Made by a program: the position numbers and the translations under genes. A model generated the notes under the pieces. That model was given only the letters and a program-made list of their open reading frames with translations. It was not told the origin of the DNA and searched no databases. Below are positions 1 through 8,571 of a stretch of 64,000 nt of DNA, piece by piece. Position 1 is the stretch's first letter. Every line of letters begins with the position of its first letter. The stretch comes from Alloacidobacterium dinghuense (lineage in GTDB: Bacteria > Acidobacteriota > Terriglobia > Terriglobales > Acidobacteriaceae): positions 2,232,001 through 2,296,000 of the forward strand of contig NZ_CP060394.1 in assembly GCF_014274465.1 (NCBI RefSeq). Direction: 5' to 3'.

Positions 1-1032
1 GAGGATGCCGATAACCTTACCCTTATAAATGAGCGGCATCGCCATCTCCGAGCGCGTCTCGGGATTGAACATGCGATAGCGCGGATCTTTGCGCACATCG
101 GGAATATGAATCAGCCGACGTTCCGCAATCGCCACGCCCACCAAACCACCATCGAGCGGCAGCTTTTCGCTCGGATAGAAACGCTCGCCGAAGCGCAGCG
201 CGAATCGATTCTCAAGCACCTGCTCACGCTCGTTCACGATCCATACTGAGAACATCTGGTAGTCGATGATCCGCCGCAGCAGCGTGCCGATGCGTTCCAG
301 CAGCGACTCCAGATCCAGGATCGACGTAAACTCGCGGCTGATCTCGTTCAGCACCTGCAGCGTCTGTGCTTGCCGCGAGACGCGCGTGTAAAGCCGCGCG
401 TTCTCAATAGCCTGTCCGATGCGTGACGCGGTCAGCTTGAGTAGATGCAGGTGTTCGGGCTGAAAGTAGTTAAGCTGCTCGGATTGGATATCGATGATGC
501 CGATCACGCGGTTCTTGACGATCAGCGGTACTGCCAACTCTGAGCGGACATGTGGATGGACGTTGATGTAGTTCTCCGCTTTGCTGACGTCGTTTACCAG
601 CACGGCCTCGCGTGTCTGCGCTGCCTGGCCGACGATTCCTTTGCCCACGCGAATGCGCAAACGCTCGGCTTCCGGCGTATGGCCGATCTGAAAACGCATG
701 CGCAGATCGTTGGTGCGGTCGTTGAGCAGCATGATGGCAAAGATGCGATAGTCGATAACCGCACGAACCAGGTCGGCCGTGCGCTGCAGCAAGGTTTGGA
801 GATCGAGAGTGGTATTGAGAGCATCAGCCAGCCGGACGAGGAATTCCGTCTGCAGCGGCTCCACGCGTACTTGCACCTGCGGTGCGACCGCCTGAGAAGT
901 CGGCCTGTAGTCGCCCTCAAAGTCAGGATCGGTATCTCTGCGCTCGGGAGTCTGCGGTCCCCCCGCGCGCTCAGGCGCAGGGAGATTCTTCGCTGCAGTA
1001 CGATCTTGTTCTTTGGCTTGCTCTTTGGTCAC
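1..1032 (-). CDS. Tandem GAF-domain signalling protein, C-terminus cut by window edge
   Basis: The frame starts at a GTG (1032) with AGGAG four bases upstream (1037-1041) and stays open for 344 codons to base 1. A charged, proline-rich N-terminus of about 60 residues is followed by two GAF-type domains (roughly 62-205 and 226-344). Each has the pattern 'LDLxxLLxRxxxLxRxxIDYxxF' and ends in 'VPLIVKNRVIGIID' or 'MPLIYKGKVIGIL'. GAF domains bind small ligands or act in redox or phosphorelay sensing. In acidobacteria this pair often precedes a SpoIIE/PP2C phosphatase (RsbU-like) or a kinase domain, but the output domain lies outside the window, so this is inference. It lies 105 bp behind deoC on the same strand and may share its transcript. 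No signal peptide or membrane segment is visible. Confidence 0.85.
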   Translation of the reverse strand, partial: MTKEQAKEQDRTAAKNLPAPERAGGPQTPERRDTDPDFEGDYRPTSQAVAPQVQVRVEPLQTEFLVRLADALNTTLDLQTLLQRTADLVRAVIDYRIFAIMLLNDRTNDLRMRFQIGHTPEAERLRIRVGKGIVGQAAQTREAVLVNDVSKAENYINVHPHVRSELAVPLIVKNRVIGIIDIQSEQLNYFQPEHLHLLKLTASRIGQAIENARLYTRVSRQAQTLQVLNEISREFTSILDLESLLERIGTLLRRIIDYQMFSVWIVNEREQVLENRFALRFGERFYPSEKLPLDGGLVGVAIAERRLIHIPDVRKDPRYRMFNPETRSEMAMPLIYKGKVIGIL

Positions 1033-1137
1033 GCAACTCCTGTCAGGCCCATTGGATACACGAAAAGGGAACGAGCCATGATATCGCGGCTCGTAAGTCC
1101 TTTGCTGATGGCGTTGGGTAGCGAAGCTGATTCCCGT

Positions 1138-1890
1138 TCAGCCCTGATGAAGTTCGCGCAGAATGTTGACCGAAGCACTTGCCCCGATCCGGTTGGCTCC
1201 AGCCTCAAGCATCACCCGGGTATCAGCCAACGTGCGTATGCCACCCGAAGCCTTCACGCCGCAGCGCGAACCAGCTACGCCGCGCAACAATGCAACATCT
1301 GCCGGAGTAGCCCCGCCGGTTGAGAACCCAGTGCTCGTCTTCAGAAAGTCAGCCCCGGCCGCAATGACCAACTCTGAAGCGCGCAGCTTCTCTTCGACAC
1401 TGAGCAGACAGGTTTCAAGGATCACTTTAACAATGGCGCCAGCCTCATGCGCGACTTCCACTACGCCTCGAATATCCTGTTGGACGCGTTCGTTCATCCC
1501 TGACTTCAACATCCCGATATTCAGAACCATATCGAGATCATGCGCGCCTAGCTTCACCAACTCTACGGCTTCTTCGCGCTTCGAGACAGAGAGTGAAGCG
1601 CCCAGCGGGAATCCGAGAACCGTACCAATGGGAACCCCACTGCTCGCGAGTACCGTGTGCGCTGTGCCAACCCAACCCGGATTCACCATGGCGCAGGCGA
1701 AACGATACTCCGCCGCCTCCTCGCAAAGCTTGATAACCTGCTCGCGTGTTGCTTCGGGCTTTAAAAGGGTGTGATCGAATACTGCGGCCAGCGACCGGCC
1801 ACTTGAAAGTACTTGCTGGCTGAAAGCAACGGCATCAAAGGATCCGTTCTCTTTCTCTACTTCTTCTAGGGTGACTACTTTGGTCGTCAT
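1138..1890 (-). CDS. deoC: Deoxyribose-phosphate aldolase
   Basis: DeoC cleaves 2-deoxy-D-ribose 5-phosphate to glyceraldehyde 3-phosphate and acetaldehyde in deoxynucleoside catabolism. The 250-residue protein has the expected class I aldolase TIM-barrel signatures. The Schiff-base lysine is K184 in 'DFLKTSTGF', the second essential lysine is K213 in 'VKASGGIRT', and the acidic partner is D120 in 'HDLDMVLNIG'. The length is normal for the family, with about 25 extra residues at the N-terminus. It lies 24 bp downstream of hpt on the same strand, which suggests a small nucleoside/purine salvage operon hpt-deoC. The start is the only good ATG before the conserved 'FDHTLLKP' segment. Confidence 0.95.
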   Translation of the reverse strand: MTTKVVTLEEVEKENGSFDAVAFSQQVLSSGRSLAAVFDHTLLKPEATREQVIKLCEEAAEYRFACAMVNPGWVGTAHTVLASSGVPIGTVLGFPLGASLSVSKREEAVELVKLGAHDLDMVLNIGMLKSGMNERVQQDIRGVVEVAHEAGAIVKVILETCLLSVEEKLRASELVIAAGADFLKTSTGFSTGGATPADVALLRGVAGSRCGVKASGGIRTLADTRVMLEAGANRIGASASVNILRELHQG

Positions 1891-1914
1891 GAGGTTACTT
1901 CACTCCAGGCATGC

Positions 1915-2463
1915 CTACTCCGGATAATCCGGAGGCATGAGACAGATATCAGGTAAATTACGGAAACGCTCGGCATAATCCATGCCGTAGCCAAGGACAA
2001 ACTGGTTGGGAATCTTGAAGCCGACATAATCCGCCTCAATTTTTACCATGCGTCGCGAAGGCTTATCGAGCAGTGCGGCAATGCGCAAAGATCGCGGCTG
2101 ATGCTGTTGAAAGAGTTTGTGCAGAAAATCGAGCGTGAGGCCGGTATCGAGAATATCTTCCACTACGATGACGTGTTTACCTTCAATTGGCTGATCCACA
2201 TCTTTGATGAGCTTTACGGCTCCGCTGGTTTTCTGTCCCTTGCCATAGCTTGAAACAGCGACGAAATCAAAGGTGCAATCGATGCTGATATTGCGCGCCA
2301 GGTCAGCAAGGAAGATCGCCGCGCCTTTCAGGACACCCAGCAGCACAATGCTTTGGCCCGCATAGTCGCGATCGATCTGCCGTCCTATCTCCGCAACTCG
2401 ATCCGCGATTTGCTGTCGGCTGAAGAGAACTTTGAGGGCAGGGAGAGTAACAGGCGCGCTCAT
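1915..2463 (-). CDS. hpt: Hypoxanthine phosphoribosyltransferase
   Basis: This cytoplasmic purine salvage enzyme transfers the ribose phosphate of PRPP to hypoxanthine or guanine. In 182 residues it carries the PRPP-binding loop 'VEDILDTGLT' (about 101-110), the flexible-loop region 'SSYGKGQKTSG' (71-81) and the C-terminal 'VGFKIPNQFVLGYGMDY', all typical of the Hpt family. A GTG lies directly before the chosen ATG (2464-2466) and could be used instead, adding one residue. No convincing Shine-Dalgarno sequence precedes either. It heads the hpt-deoC run and is divergent from lgt with about 85 bp between them. Confidence 0.95.
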   Translation of the reverse strand: MSAPVTLPALKVLFSRQQIADRVAEIGRQIDRDYAGQSIVLLGVLKGAAIFLADLARNISIDCTFDFVAVSSYGKGQKTSGAVKLIKDVDQPIEGKHVIVVEDILDTGLTLDFLHKLFQQHQPRSLRIAALLDKPSRRMVKIEADYVGFKIPNQFVLGYGMDYAERFRNLPDICLMPPDYPE

Positions 2464-2548
2464 CACGTTACTAGGATAGCTCTAAATATGGCATGCGGTT
2501 GTGGAACCTTCTCTATGCAGGCTCTATACTCGAGAAGGTAAGCTGTTC

Positions 2549-3334
2549 ATGTATCCCTTCATTCATATTGGTCGTTTTTCTATCGGAACATTTGGCATTA
2601 TGCTCTGGCTCGCGGCCGTCGCAGCCTGCTGGGTACTTCACCGCAATTTTCGGCGATGGAAAGTCGATGCTGATGCTATCGGTATTGTAGCTATCTCCAC
2701 CGTGATCGGGGTGCTCGGCGCCAAGTTGTGGCACGTGCTTGAAACGCCCCAACTGCTCGTTCAAGATCCAGCGGGAATGCTCCTCGACCGCGCCGGTTTC
2801 GCGTGGTTCGGCGGACTGATTGCGGGCATTCTTGCTCTGCTGTGGCAGAGCCGAGGAGCAGGATTGAGCAAGCTTGGCATGCTGGATCTCGCTGCGCCTG
2901 CGGCTGCCGTGGGCTATGGTGTTGGTCGTCTCGGCTGTCTTATTTCTGGAGATGGCGATTACGGCATCCCGACCAATCTTCCTTGGGGAATGAGCTTTCC
3001 CAATGGTCTGGTGCCAACAACCCAGCGGGTCCATCCAACTCCCATATATGAGCTGATTGCTGCTCTCCTGATTGCATGGATTCTCTGGCATCGCAGCAGG
3101 CCCGAAACTCCAAGATCAGCTGGAGAGATTACGGGCGAATACCTCGTCATGACCGGCATCGCGCGTTTTCTCATTGAGTTCATTCGCATCAACCCGAAAC
3201 TTTACTGGGGCATGAGCAACGCCCAAGTCGCCGCTGTCGGGTCTATCCTTGCAGGAATCGCCCTCGTCCTGTTGGCTCGCCGCACGGGCAAAGCGGTAGT
3301 GCCGCCGCAGCCCGTCGTCGAATCCGCCAAGTAG
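2549..3334 (+). CDS. lgt: Prolipoprotein diacylglyceryl transferase, divergent form
   Basis: Lgt transfers diacylglycerol from phosphatidylglycerol to the lipobox cysteine of prolipoproteins in the inner membrane. The 261-residue protein begins 'MYPFIHIGRFSIGTFG' as Lgt proteins do, has about seven hydrophobic segments, and keeps the 'HPTPIYE' motif (162-168) and 'RFLIEFIR' near the C-terminus. The start at 2549 follows GAGAAGG at a usual distance; an upstream in-frame ATG (2501) would add 16 unconserved residues. Two signature regions differ from E. coli Lgt: the HGGL histidine is replaced ('AWFGGLIAG', 85-93), and the GRxGNFxNxE block reads 'GRLGCLISGDGDYG' (126-139). It is probably a true Lgt of the divergent type, but activity is inferred. 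Confidence 0.9.
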   Translation: MYPFIHIGRFSIGTFGIMLWLAAVAACWVLHRNFRRWKVDADAIGIVAISTVIGVLGAKLWHVLETPQLLVQDPAGMLLDRAGFAWFGGLIAGILALLWQSRGAGLSKLGMLDLAAPAAAVGYGVGRLGCLISGDGDYGIPTNLPWGMSFPNGLVPTTQRVHPTPIYELIAALLIAWILWHRSRPETPRSAGEITGEYLVMTGIARFLIEFIRINPKLYWGMSNAQVAAVGSILAGIALVLLARRTGKAVVPPQPVVESAK

Positions 3335-3779
3335 ATTAGCCATCTCAAAGCCCTTGCAGGTAAGTAGTCGGCCGCCATACTCTTGCTGGCATGCTTTGGT
3401 CGCTTTGAAATCTGAGTTCAAGAGGTCTGCTTCATGACAAGACCAAAATCTACATCCGCTGCGAACGGCAAAAAAGCACATATGGCGAAATTCGAATCGT
3501 AGGTCTCTATCGATTCGGAAGCCCAAGTCCCGAAAACCGAATTGATCTGACACGAGCCATTGAGCCCTGGCAACAGAGACGCGAACTCGGGCAGGAGATG
3601 CGCAAACGCCTTCCCCGAGAGATGCATGCGGTTGGACTCCCCCGAAAAACAGGCCCAGCCCTCTCGACCTGCTTGCTCAAAGCAACCGTAGACGTCAGGC
3701 CCACCTTGTGCCATTGCGCCTGGGACGCATGGCCGCCTCTCCCTTTGGATTCCTGCGCGGATCAGCAGTCATCATGGCC
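3335..3779. other. 445-bp stretch without a convincing gene
   Basis: Between lgt and the MFS gene both strands hold only short or low-quality frames. A plus-strand frame without a proper start runs through about 3410-3819 and a minus-strand frame spans 3418-3714. Neither shows a recognisable family, a good ribosome-binding site or a membrane profile. An ATG at 3434 opens only 22 codons. The stretch lies just downstream of the abnormal 3' end of the MFS gene and may contain decayed sequence from it or from another gene. Confidence 0.4.
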
Positions 3780-4985
3780 TCAGACCTCTCGACGACCCCT
3801 ACCACCGGCGTTCCCGTAATTATGGATGGCGATGCGCACATCAAAGATCGCGGGCCCGATCAATCCGGCGAGGCCGCGAATACTGCTCACCGCACCTTGC
3901 AGTCGGCCTTGCTGATCGGGTAGGACGTAAAGCGTCATGAGGCTCTGCGCGGTGGGACCGGAGAGTCCCCAGAGGCACATGACGGGGATTCCGAACCAAA
4001 AGAGGAGTCCGGTTTGCGAAAGGCCGAACATGGCAAAGCCTGCGGTTGCGAATACGAGGCCAAGCAGAAGCGCGTTGCGGTCACCGAGCAATTTCACGGC
4101 GGGTTTGACAAGGACGGCGCCGGCGATGGCGGAGCAGATGCCGACGACGGCGAGCGAGAGGCCTACAGTGCGGTCGCTCCAGTGATAGCGGTAATCGGCA
4201 TAGAGAACGTAGGTGCTGGTGAGCACCTGGTGCGCCAGGTATCCGAGGAAGATGACCGAGGCCAGGCCGAACAGTTCGATGTGCGGGCGCAGCAGCACAA
4301 GTGAACCCATGGGATTCGCGCTGGCCCACGAAAACCTTCCGCGTCGCTCGCGCGATAGCGATTCCGGCAGAATGAATAAGCCGTAAAGCGCATTCAGCAG
4401 GCTCATGCTGCCCGCTACATAAAATGGCAGCCGTGTGCTGATGTTGCCGAGGATGCCGCCGAGTGCGGGTCCCAGCACGAAGCCCACGCCGAAGGCGGCA
4501 CTGATCAGGCCGAAAGCCTGCGAGCGCTTCGCTGGCGGAGTGACGTCGGCGATGTAGGCCATCGCGGTTGGAACGCTGGCGGAGGTGATGCCGGAGATGA
4601 CGCGTCCAATGAAGAGCCAACTGAGCGTAGGCGCTAGCGCCATCACGAGATAGTCGAGACCGAGGCCGAAGTTTGAGAGCAGCACGATGGGCCGGCGGCC
4701 GAAGCGGTCGGAGAGCGATCCGAGCAATGGCGAAAAGATGAACTGCATGAGCGCCCAGACAGTGGCGAAGATGCCGTACATCTCGGCGGCGCGGGTCTGG
4801 TTGCCGTGGAGGAATTGCGTGACGAGGCGCGGCAGGACGGGCGCGATCATCCCCATCGCCAGCATGTCGAGGGTAACGGTGACGAGGATAAAGAGAACGG
4901 CGGCGCGACGTGGGCCGCTTGCGGGGTGCGGCTCGTCGGGGAGCAGGGCTGTGTTGCTTCTTGCGGCTGGAGTTTCGCTGCTCAT
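3780..4985 (-). CDS. MFS transporter, TetA-like, with abnormal C-terminus
   Basis: This is an inner-membrane proton-driven efflux transporter of the TCR/Tet branch of the major facilitator superfamily; the substrate is unknown. The 401-residue protein starts with a polar leader of about 25 residues. It has the family motif 'GSLSDRFGRRPIVLLSNFG' between helices 2 and 3 and 'AYIADVTPPAKRSQAFGL' and 'GFVLGPALGG' around helices 4-5. A normal TetA-like protein has another 40-60 hydrophobic residues after the segment 'RGLAGLIGPAIF'. Here that segment is followed by a polar tail, 'DVRIAIHNYGNAGGRGRREV', and a stop. Helix 12, and probably part of helix 11, is therefore missing. A frameshift or decay near 3845 is likely, so function is doubtful. 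Confidence 0.8.
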   Translation of the reverse strand: MSSETPAARSNTALLPDEPHPASGPRRAAVLFILVTVTLDMLAMGMIAPVLPRLVTQFLHGNQTRAAEMYGIFATVWALMQFIFSPLLGSLSDRFGRRPIVLLSNFGLGLDYLVMALAPTLSWLFIGRVISGITSASVPTAMAYIADVTPPAKRSQAFGLISAAFGVGFVLGPALGGILGNISTRLPFYVAGSMSLLNALYGLFILPESLSRERRGRFSWASANPMGSLVLLRPHIELFGLASVIFLGYLAHQVLTSTYVLYADYRYHWSDRTVGLSLAVVGICSAIAGAVLVKPAVKLLGDRNALLLGLVFATAGFAMFGLSQTGLLFWFGIPVMCLWGLSGPTAQSLMTLYVLPDQQGRLQGAVSSIRGLAGLIGPAIFDVRIAIHNYGNAGGRGRREV

Positions 4986-5072
4986 ACGGCTAGCGCGATT
5001 GTCTCGCAGCGGTTGGATGTTGGCTTGTATAAATTTGACCTGGGTTAGTTAGAATGTTGGGCAGGAGGGGCG

Positions 5073-5582
5073 ATGGCTACATCGGCACAGGTGGCAATCG
5101 AAACCTATCTCAAGACCTCCTACCATCCCGACCGCGACTATGTAGACGGCGAGATTGAGGAGCGGAATTTGGGCGAGTTCGATCATGCATCTGTTCAGAT
5201 GGCTTTGCTTGCGTGGTTTTATGCACGCAGAAATGAATGGAATGTTCATGTTCTTCCCGAACTACGTGTAAGGGTATCTTCTACTCGCGTGCGCATTCCG
5301 GATGTCTGCCTTATATCGCGTGACATGCCGACTGAACAAGTCATTACGCATCCTCCCTTGGTCGTGGTTGAGATTCTTTCGCCAGAAGACCGCGTGCAGC
5401 GCTACAACGATCGGCTGGAAGACTATCGCGCGATGGGCGTGAAGAATATCTGGGTGATCGATCCATCTACGCAGACAGGCTTTGACTGGGTTGCGGGATG
5501 GCATAGGACTGAGCGCTTTGAGGCGACGGGGACGCCTATCTTTCTTGATGTTCGGGAGATTTTCGATAGTCTCGCAAAATAA
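5073..5582 (+). CDS. Uma2 family (DUF820) putative endonuclease
   Basis: The 169-residue protein has the Uma2/DUF820 fold, a PD-(D/E)xK nuclease-like family abundant in cyanobacteria and acidobacteria and of unknown cellular role. Visible hallmarks are the N-terminal 'YVDGEIEERNLGEFDHASVQ', 'VRIPDVCLIS' with the acidic residue, 'PPLVVVEILSPEDR', and 'DYRAMGVKNIWVIDP' at the end of the core. The lysine often found in the DxxxK element is replaced (NDRLEDY), as in many acidobacterial members. An AGGAGG lies just upstream of the ATG. The gene stands alone between two transporters, without a toxin-antitoxin-like partner. Confidence 0.9.
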   Translation: MATSAQVAIETYLKTSYHPDRDYVDGEIEERNLGEFDHASVQMALLAWFYARRNEWNVHVLPELRVRVSSTRVRIPDVCLISRDMPTEQVITHPPLVVVEILSPEDRVQRYNDRLEDYRAMGVKNIWVIDPSTQTGFDWVAGWHRTERFEATGTPIFLDVREIFDSLAK

Positions 5583-5652
5583 GCGCTACGGCGTGGGTGT
5601 TTTTCGCTGCGGCGCTCTCTGACCGGTCCAAACGCTCTGCTACTCTTCCCTC

Positions 5653-6573
5653 ATGTCCCGTTCCCTGCGCGCTCACCTGCTCCTTACCGCGGTTGTGTTT
5701 GTCTGGGGAGCGACCTTCGTTCTGATCAAGGGCGCGCTGCGGGATGTTTCTCCGCTGCTGTTTAATTTCATTCGCATGGCGCTGGCCTTCGCGTGCCTGG
5801 CGGTTGTGTATCGCGCGCACTGGAAACATGTGACGCGACGGGCGATGGTGAGTGGGGCGGTTGTTGGATTCTGTCTGGCGATGGGATATCAATTTCAGAC
5901 GGCGGGGCTGCGGCTTACAAGTCCTTCGAAATCGGCGTTTATTACCGGACTGGTCGTGGTGCTGGTGCCGTTGTTTTCGGGGATTCCGTTGCTGCGCCCT
6001 GCGGGAGCGCACGTTCCGCAGTGGAACGCTTATCTCGGGGCGCTCGTTGCGTTCGTCGGGATTGTTTTGCTGACTACGCCTGCGGGGGCCGGGTTTGATT
6101 TTGTGTCTGTGAATCGCGGCGACCTTCTGACATTCGGGTGTGCGGTCGGATTTGCGTTGCATGTGCTGGCGCTGGCGCATACGGCGCCTCGCGTTCCGTA
6201 TACGCAGCTGGCGCTGTTGCAGATCGGCTTCTGTGCCCTGTTTATGGCGGTGAGCGGTCCGATTCTGGAGCATCCTTCGATCCGGTGGACTCCGCGGGTT
6301 GTGGTTGCGCTTTTGATTGCGGCGTTGCTGGCTACTGCTGCTGCGTTCACGGTGCAGTCGTGGGCGCAGCAGTTTCTACCGGCGACGCATACGGCTCTGA
6401 TTCTGGCGCTTGAGCCGGTTTTTGCGTGGCTAACATCATTTGTCATTTTGGGTGAACGGCTCAACCTGCGGGCGAGCGCGGGGGCGCTGCTGATTCTGGC
6501 GGGGATCGGTTTTACAGAATTCCTGCCGAACCGCATGCAACCCACGGCGCATGAAACGGTTCCACTTAACTAG
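5653..6573 (+). CDS. EamA/DMT family transporter
   Basis: A 306-residue inner-membrane protein of the drug/metabolite transporter superfamily with two EamA repeats of about five helices each. The first begins at 'LLTAVVFVWGATFVLIKGAL' (residues 9-28). The second repeat ends in the typical 'ALEPVFAWLTSFVILGERLNLRA' followed by 'ALLILAGIGFTE'. Family members export amino acids, metabolites or drugs; the substrate cannot be read from the sequence. The start at 5653 lies directly before the first helix. The gene follows the Uma2 gene by 70 bp on the same strand, but no functional link is evident. Confidence 0.9.
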   Translation: MSRSLRAHLLLTAVVFVWGATFVLIKGALRDVSPLLFNFIRMALAFACLAVVYRAHWKHVTRRAMVSGAVVGFCLAMGYQFQTAGLRLTSPSKSAFITGLVVVLVPLFSGIPLLRPAGAHVPQWNAYLGALVAFVGIVLLTTPAGAGFDFVSVNRGDLLTFGCAVGFALHVLALAHTAPRVPYTQLALLQIGFCALFMAVSGPILEHPSIRWTPRVVVALLIAALLATAAAFTVQSWAQQFLPATHTALILALEPVFAWLTSFVILGERLNLRASAGALLILAGIGFTEFLPNRMQPTAHETVPLN

Positions 6574-6638
6574 ACATTGGCCAGACTGAGCGAATTGCGA
6601 CAGATTCCCGATTTGGCGCGTCTAATGGAACGAGAAGA

Positions 6639-6683
6639 GAAAGTGAAACTTGCCCATCTGTTCGCCATTTCAACTTCACTTTC
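6639..6683. repeat. Nine-bp inverted repeat upstream of htrA
   Basis: GAAAGTGAA (6639-6647) and its exact reverse complement TTCACTTTC (6675-6683) flank a 27-bp spacer, 87 to 131 bp before the htrA start. A TATACT hexamer follows at 6689-6694 and could be a -10 box, although no good -35 lies at the right distance. The dyad may be a regulator site for the stress protease or a hairpin in its leader. Confidence 0.4.
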
Positions 6684-6769
6684 CTCGGTATACTGGAATG
6701 TTGGACTCGCGCGCATGCGCCGTCAGTTCTATTGAATGGCTCCAACCAACACATAGAGGTTAGACCTGA

Positions 6770-8431
6770 ATGAAATCGCTGCTCGAACGGCTTCGTGTAC
6801 GCCGTCTCGCTACCACTTTTACGATTCTGACCACGCTTACGGCCGGAATTCTGATTGGCTCCGTTGTCTCGCATGGTGTGAGAGGGCAGGAAGCGAAGGT
6901 CGACAGTTCCGACGCGACCCCGCTTAAGGTTCCTTCGCCCCGGGATCTTTCGACTGATTTCACCAAGATTGCCAAGGAAGTGGGCCCGGCAGTGGTGAAC
7001 ATCAACACAGAAACCTTGCCCAAGGAACAGCAGCAGGGACGTCGTCGCGGCGGCGCCGGCACCCAGCGCTTCCGCCAGATGCCGCAAAATCCCGATAACG
7101 GCAACGGCGACGATGATGACGATCAGGATCAGGGACAAGGCCAGGGCCAGGGCCAAGGCGGCATGCAGGATTTCTTCAACCGCTTTTTTGGCATGGGTCC
7201 CGATCAGGGACAGCCAGATGACCAGGCGCATGCCGCGCTTGGTTCCGGCTTCATCGTTGATCCCAAGGGCTACATCGTCACCAACAACCACGTGGTCGAC
7301 AAAGCGGATCGCATTTATGTGAAGCTGGCGAGCGATCCTGACGGCAACGGACCGGGACATCCGGCGAAGGTGGTCGGCGTCGATAAGGCCACGGATCTCG
7401 CAGTGATCAAGATTGACGCGGACCGTCCCCTTCCCACCGTCAAACTGGGCAACTCTGAGAGCTCACAGGTGGGTGATTGGGTGGTTGCGATCGGAAGCCC
7501 GTTCAGCCTCAACCAGACGGTAACGGCGGGTATCGTGTCGGCGAAGAACCGCACGATTGAAGGCGGCCCGAGAGGTCAATTCCAGCACTTTATTCAGACC
7601 GACGCGGCGATCAACCCCGGCAACTCGGGTGGTCCGCTCGTGAATATGGCAGGTGAGGTGGTCGGCGTAAATACGGCTATCTTTACGCAATCTGCCGGGT
7701 ATCAGGGCATCGGCTTTGCCATGCCGGCGAATACCGTGGTCGATGTTTATAACGCACTCGTCAGCCCAGCGCATAAGGTTGTGCGCGGATCGATTGGAAT
7801 CACCTTCCAGCCCACGGTTTCGAGCGCGGTGCAGCGCGTGTATGGCGCGAAGAGCGGCGTGATTATTCGCGGCGTGACTGCGGGTATGCCTGCTGACAAG
7901 GCCGGCCTCAAGCCGGGAGACATCATCACAAGCATCGATGGCCGTTCGATCAAGGATGGCGACGATCTGGTGAATGATATTTCCGGGCGCAAGCCGGGCA
8001 GCACAGTGCAGCTTGGCTATCTGCGCGATGGCAAGCAGTCCACTGCGACTGTTTCGATCATCGACCGCACGAAGATGGAAGAAGCGCAGGGTTCTGGCAA
8101 CGATGAAGAGCAGAACGCTCCAGGCAACGGTACGGATGCCTCACAGAGCAAGCTCGGCATTACCGTCGCAGACCTGCCGTCGAATGCACCTTCTGCGCTG
8201 CATGGCGTGCTGATCCAGGGTGTCAAGGCTGGGTCGTTTGCCGATGAGATCGGGCTCTCGGGACTTGAGGGATACGTGATTACGTCGGTAAACAAGCAGC
8301 CGGTGCACAATAAGGCTGATTACAACGCAATCATTTCCGGACTGAAATCTGGCTCGGATGTGGTCTTCAACGTGGTGGATCCGCAACGCCCGAGAGATGG
8401 CGGCACGTTACTCGGCGGAACACTTCCGTAA
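6770..8431 (+). CDS. htrA: HtrA/DegP-type periplasmic serine protease with two PDZ domains
   Basis: HtrA proteases degrade or refold misfolded envelope proteins. The 553-residue protein has an N-terminal signal or anchor segment (about 14-38), then a trypsin-like domain with the triad H174 ('TNNHVVD'), D209 ('ATDLAVI') and S286 ('NPGNSGGPL'). Two PDZ domains follow (about 340-430 and 455-540; 'GMPADKAGLKPGDIITSIDG' marks the first). Between the leader and the protease core lies a low-complexity linker (about 86-156) with five aspartates and a (QG)n run, in the region that forms the LA loop of DegP-like proteins. The total length is normal for two-PDZ HtrA proteins. A 10-bp GC-rich hairpin lies just downstream. 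Confidence 0.95.
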   Translation: MKSLLERLRVRRLATTFTILTTLTAGILIGSVVSHGVRGQEAKVDSSDATPLKVPSPRDLSTDFTKIAKEVGPAVVNINTETLPKEQQQGRRRGGAGTQRFRQMPQNPDNGNGDDDDDQDQGQGQGQGQGGMQDFFNRFFGMGPDQGQPDDQAHAALGSGFIVDPKGYIVTNNHVVDKADRIYVKLASDPDGNGPGHPAKVVGVDKATDLAVIKIDADRPLPTVKLGNSESSQVGDWVVAIGSPFSLNQTVTAGIVSAKNRTIEGGPRGQFQHFIQTDAAINPGNSGGPLVNMAGEVVGVNTAIFTQSAGYQGIGFAMPANTVVDVYNALVSPAHKVVRGSIGITFQPTVSSAVQRVYGAKSGVIIRGVTAGMPADKAGLKPGDIITSIDGRSIKDGDDLVNDISGRKPGSTVQLGYLRDGKQSTATVSIIDRTKMEEAQGSGNDEEQNAPGNGTDASQSKLGITVADLPSNAPSALHGVLIQGVKAGSFADEIGLSGLEGYVITSVNKQPVHNKADYNAIISGLKSGSDVVFNVVDPQRPRDGGTLLGGTLP

Positions 8432-8456
8432 TCCGAACATAAAACCATTCTGGTGT

Positions 8457-8485
8457 CCGGCGCCTCAAAAGTAATGAGGCGCCGG
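8457..8485. terminator. Perfect hairpin downstream of htrA
   Basis: CCGGCGCCTC (8457-8466) pairs exactly with GAGGCGCCGG (8476-8485) around a 9-base loop, 25 bp after the htrA stop. There is no run of T after it, so it is either a weak or factor-assisted terminator or an mRNA-stabilising hairpin. Confidence 0.5.
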
Positions 8486-8571
8486 CATGGAATTGCTTGC
8501 AATTCAGAGGGTTCGCCTTTACCCTTCACAAAAAGGTTCGTAAAAGTTCCCCTAATGAGGTTTCCAACCGC

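Noticed and set aside
550-1323. A 257-codon plus-strand frame at the left edge
   Set aside because: It lies opposite the GAF protein and the end of deoC, both well supported on the minus strand.
1163-1774. A 203-codon plus-strand frame opposite deoC
   Set aside because: deoC is complete with all catalytic residues; the antisense product is low in recognisable structure.
3418-3714. A possible 98-residue minus-strand gene downstream of the MFS gene
   Set aside because: No ribosome-binding site, no family, and an overlapping open frame on the other strand; more likely decayed sequence.
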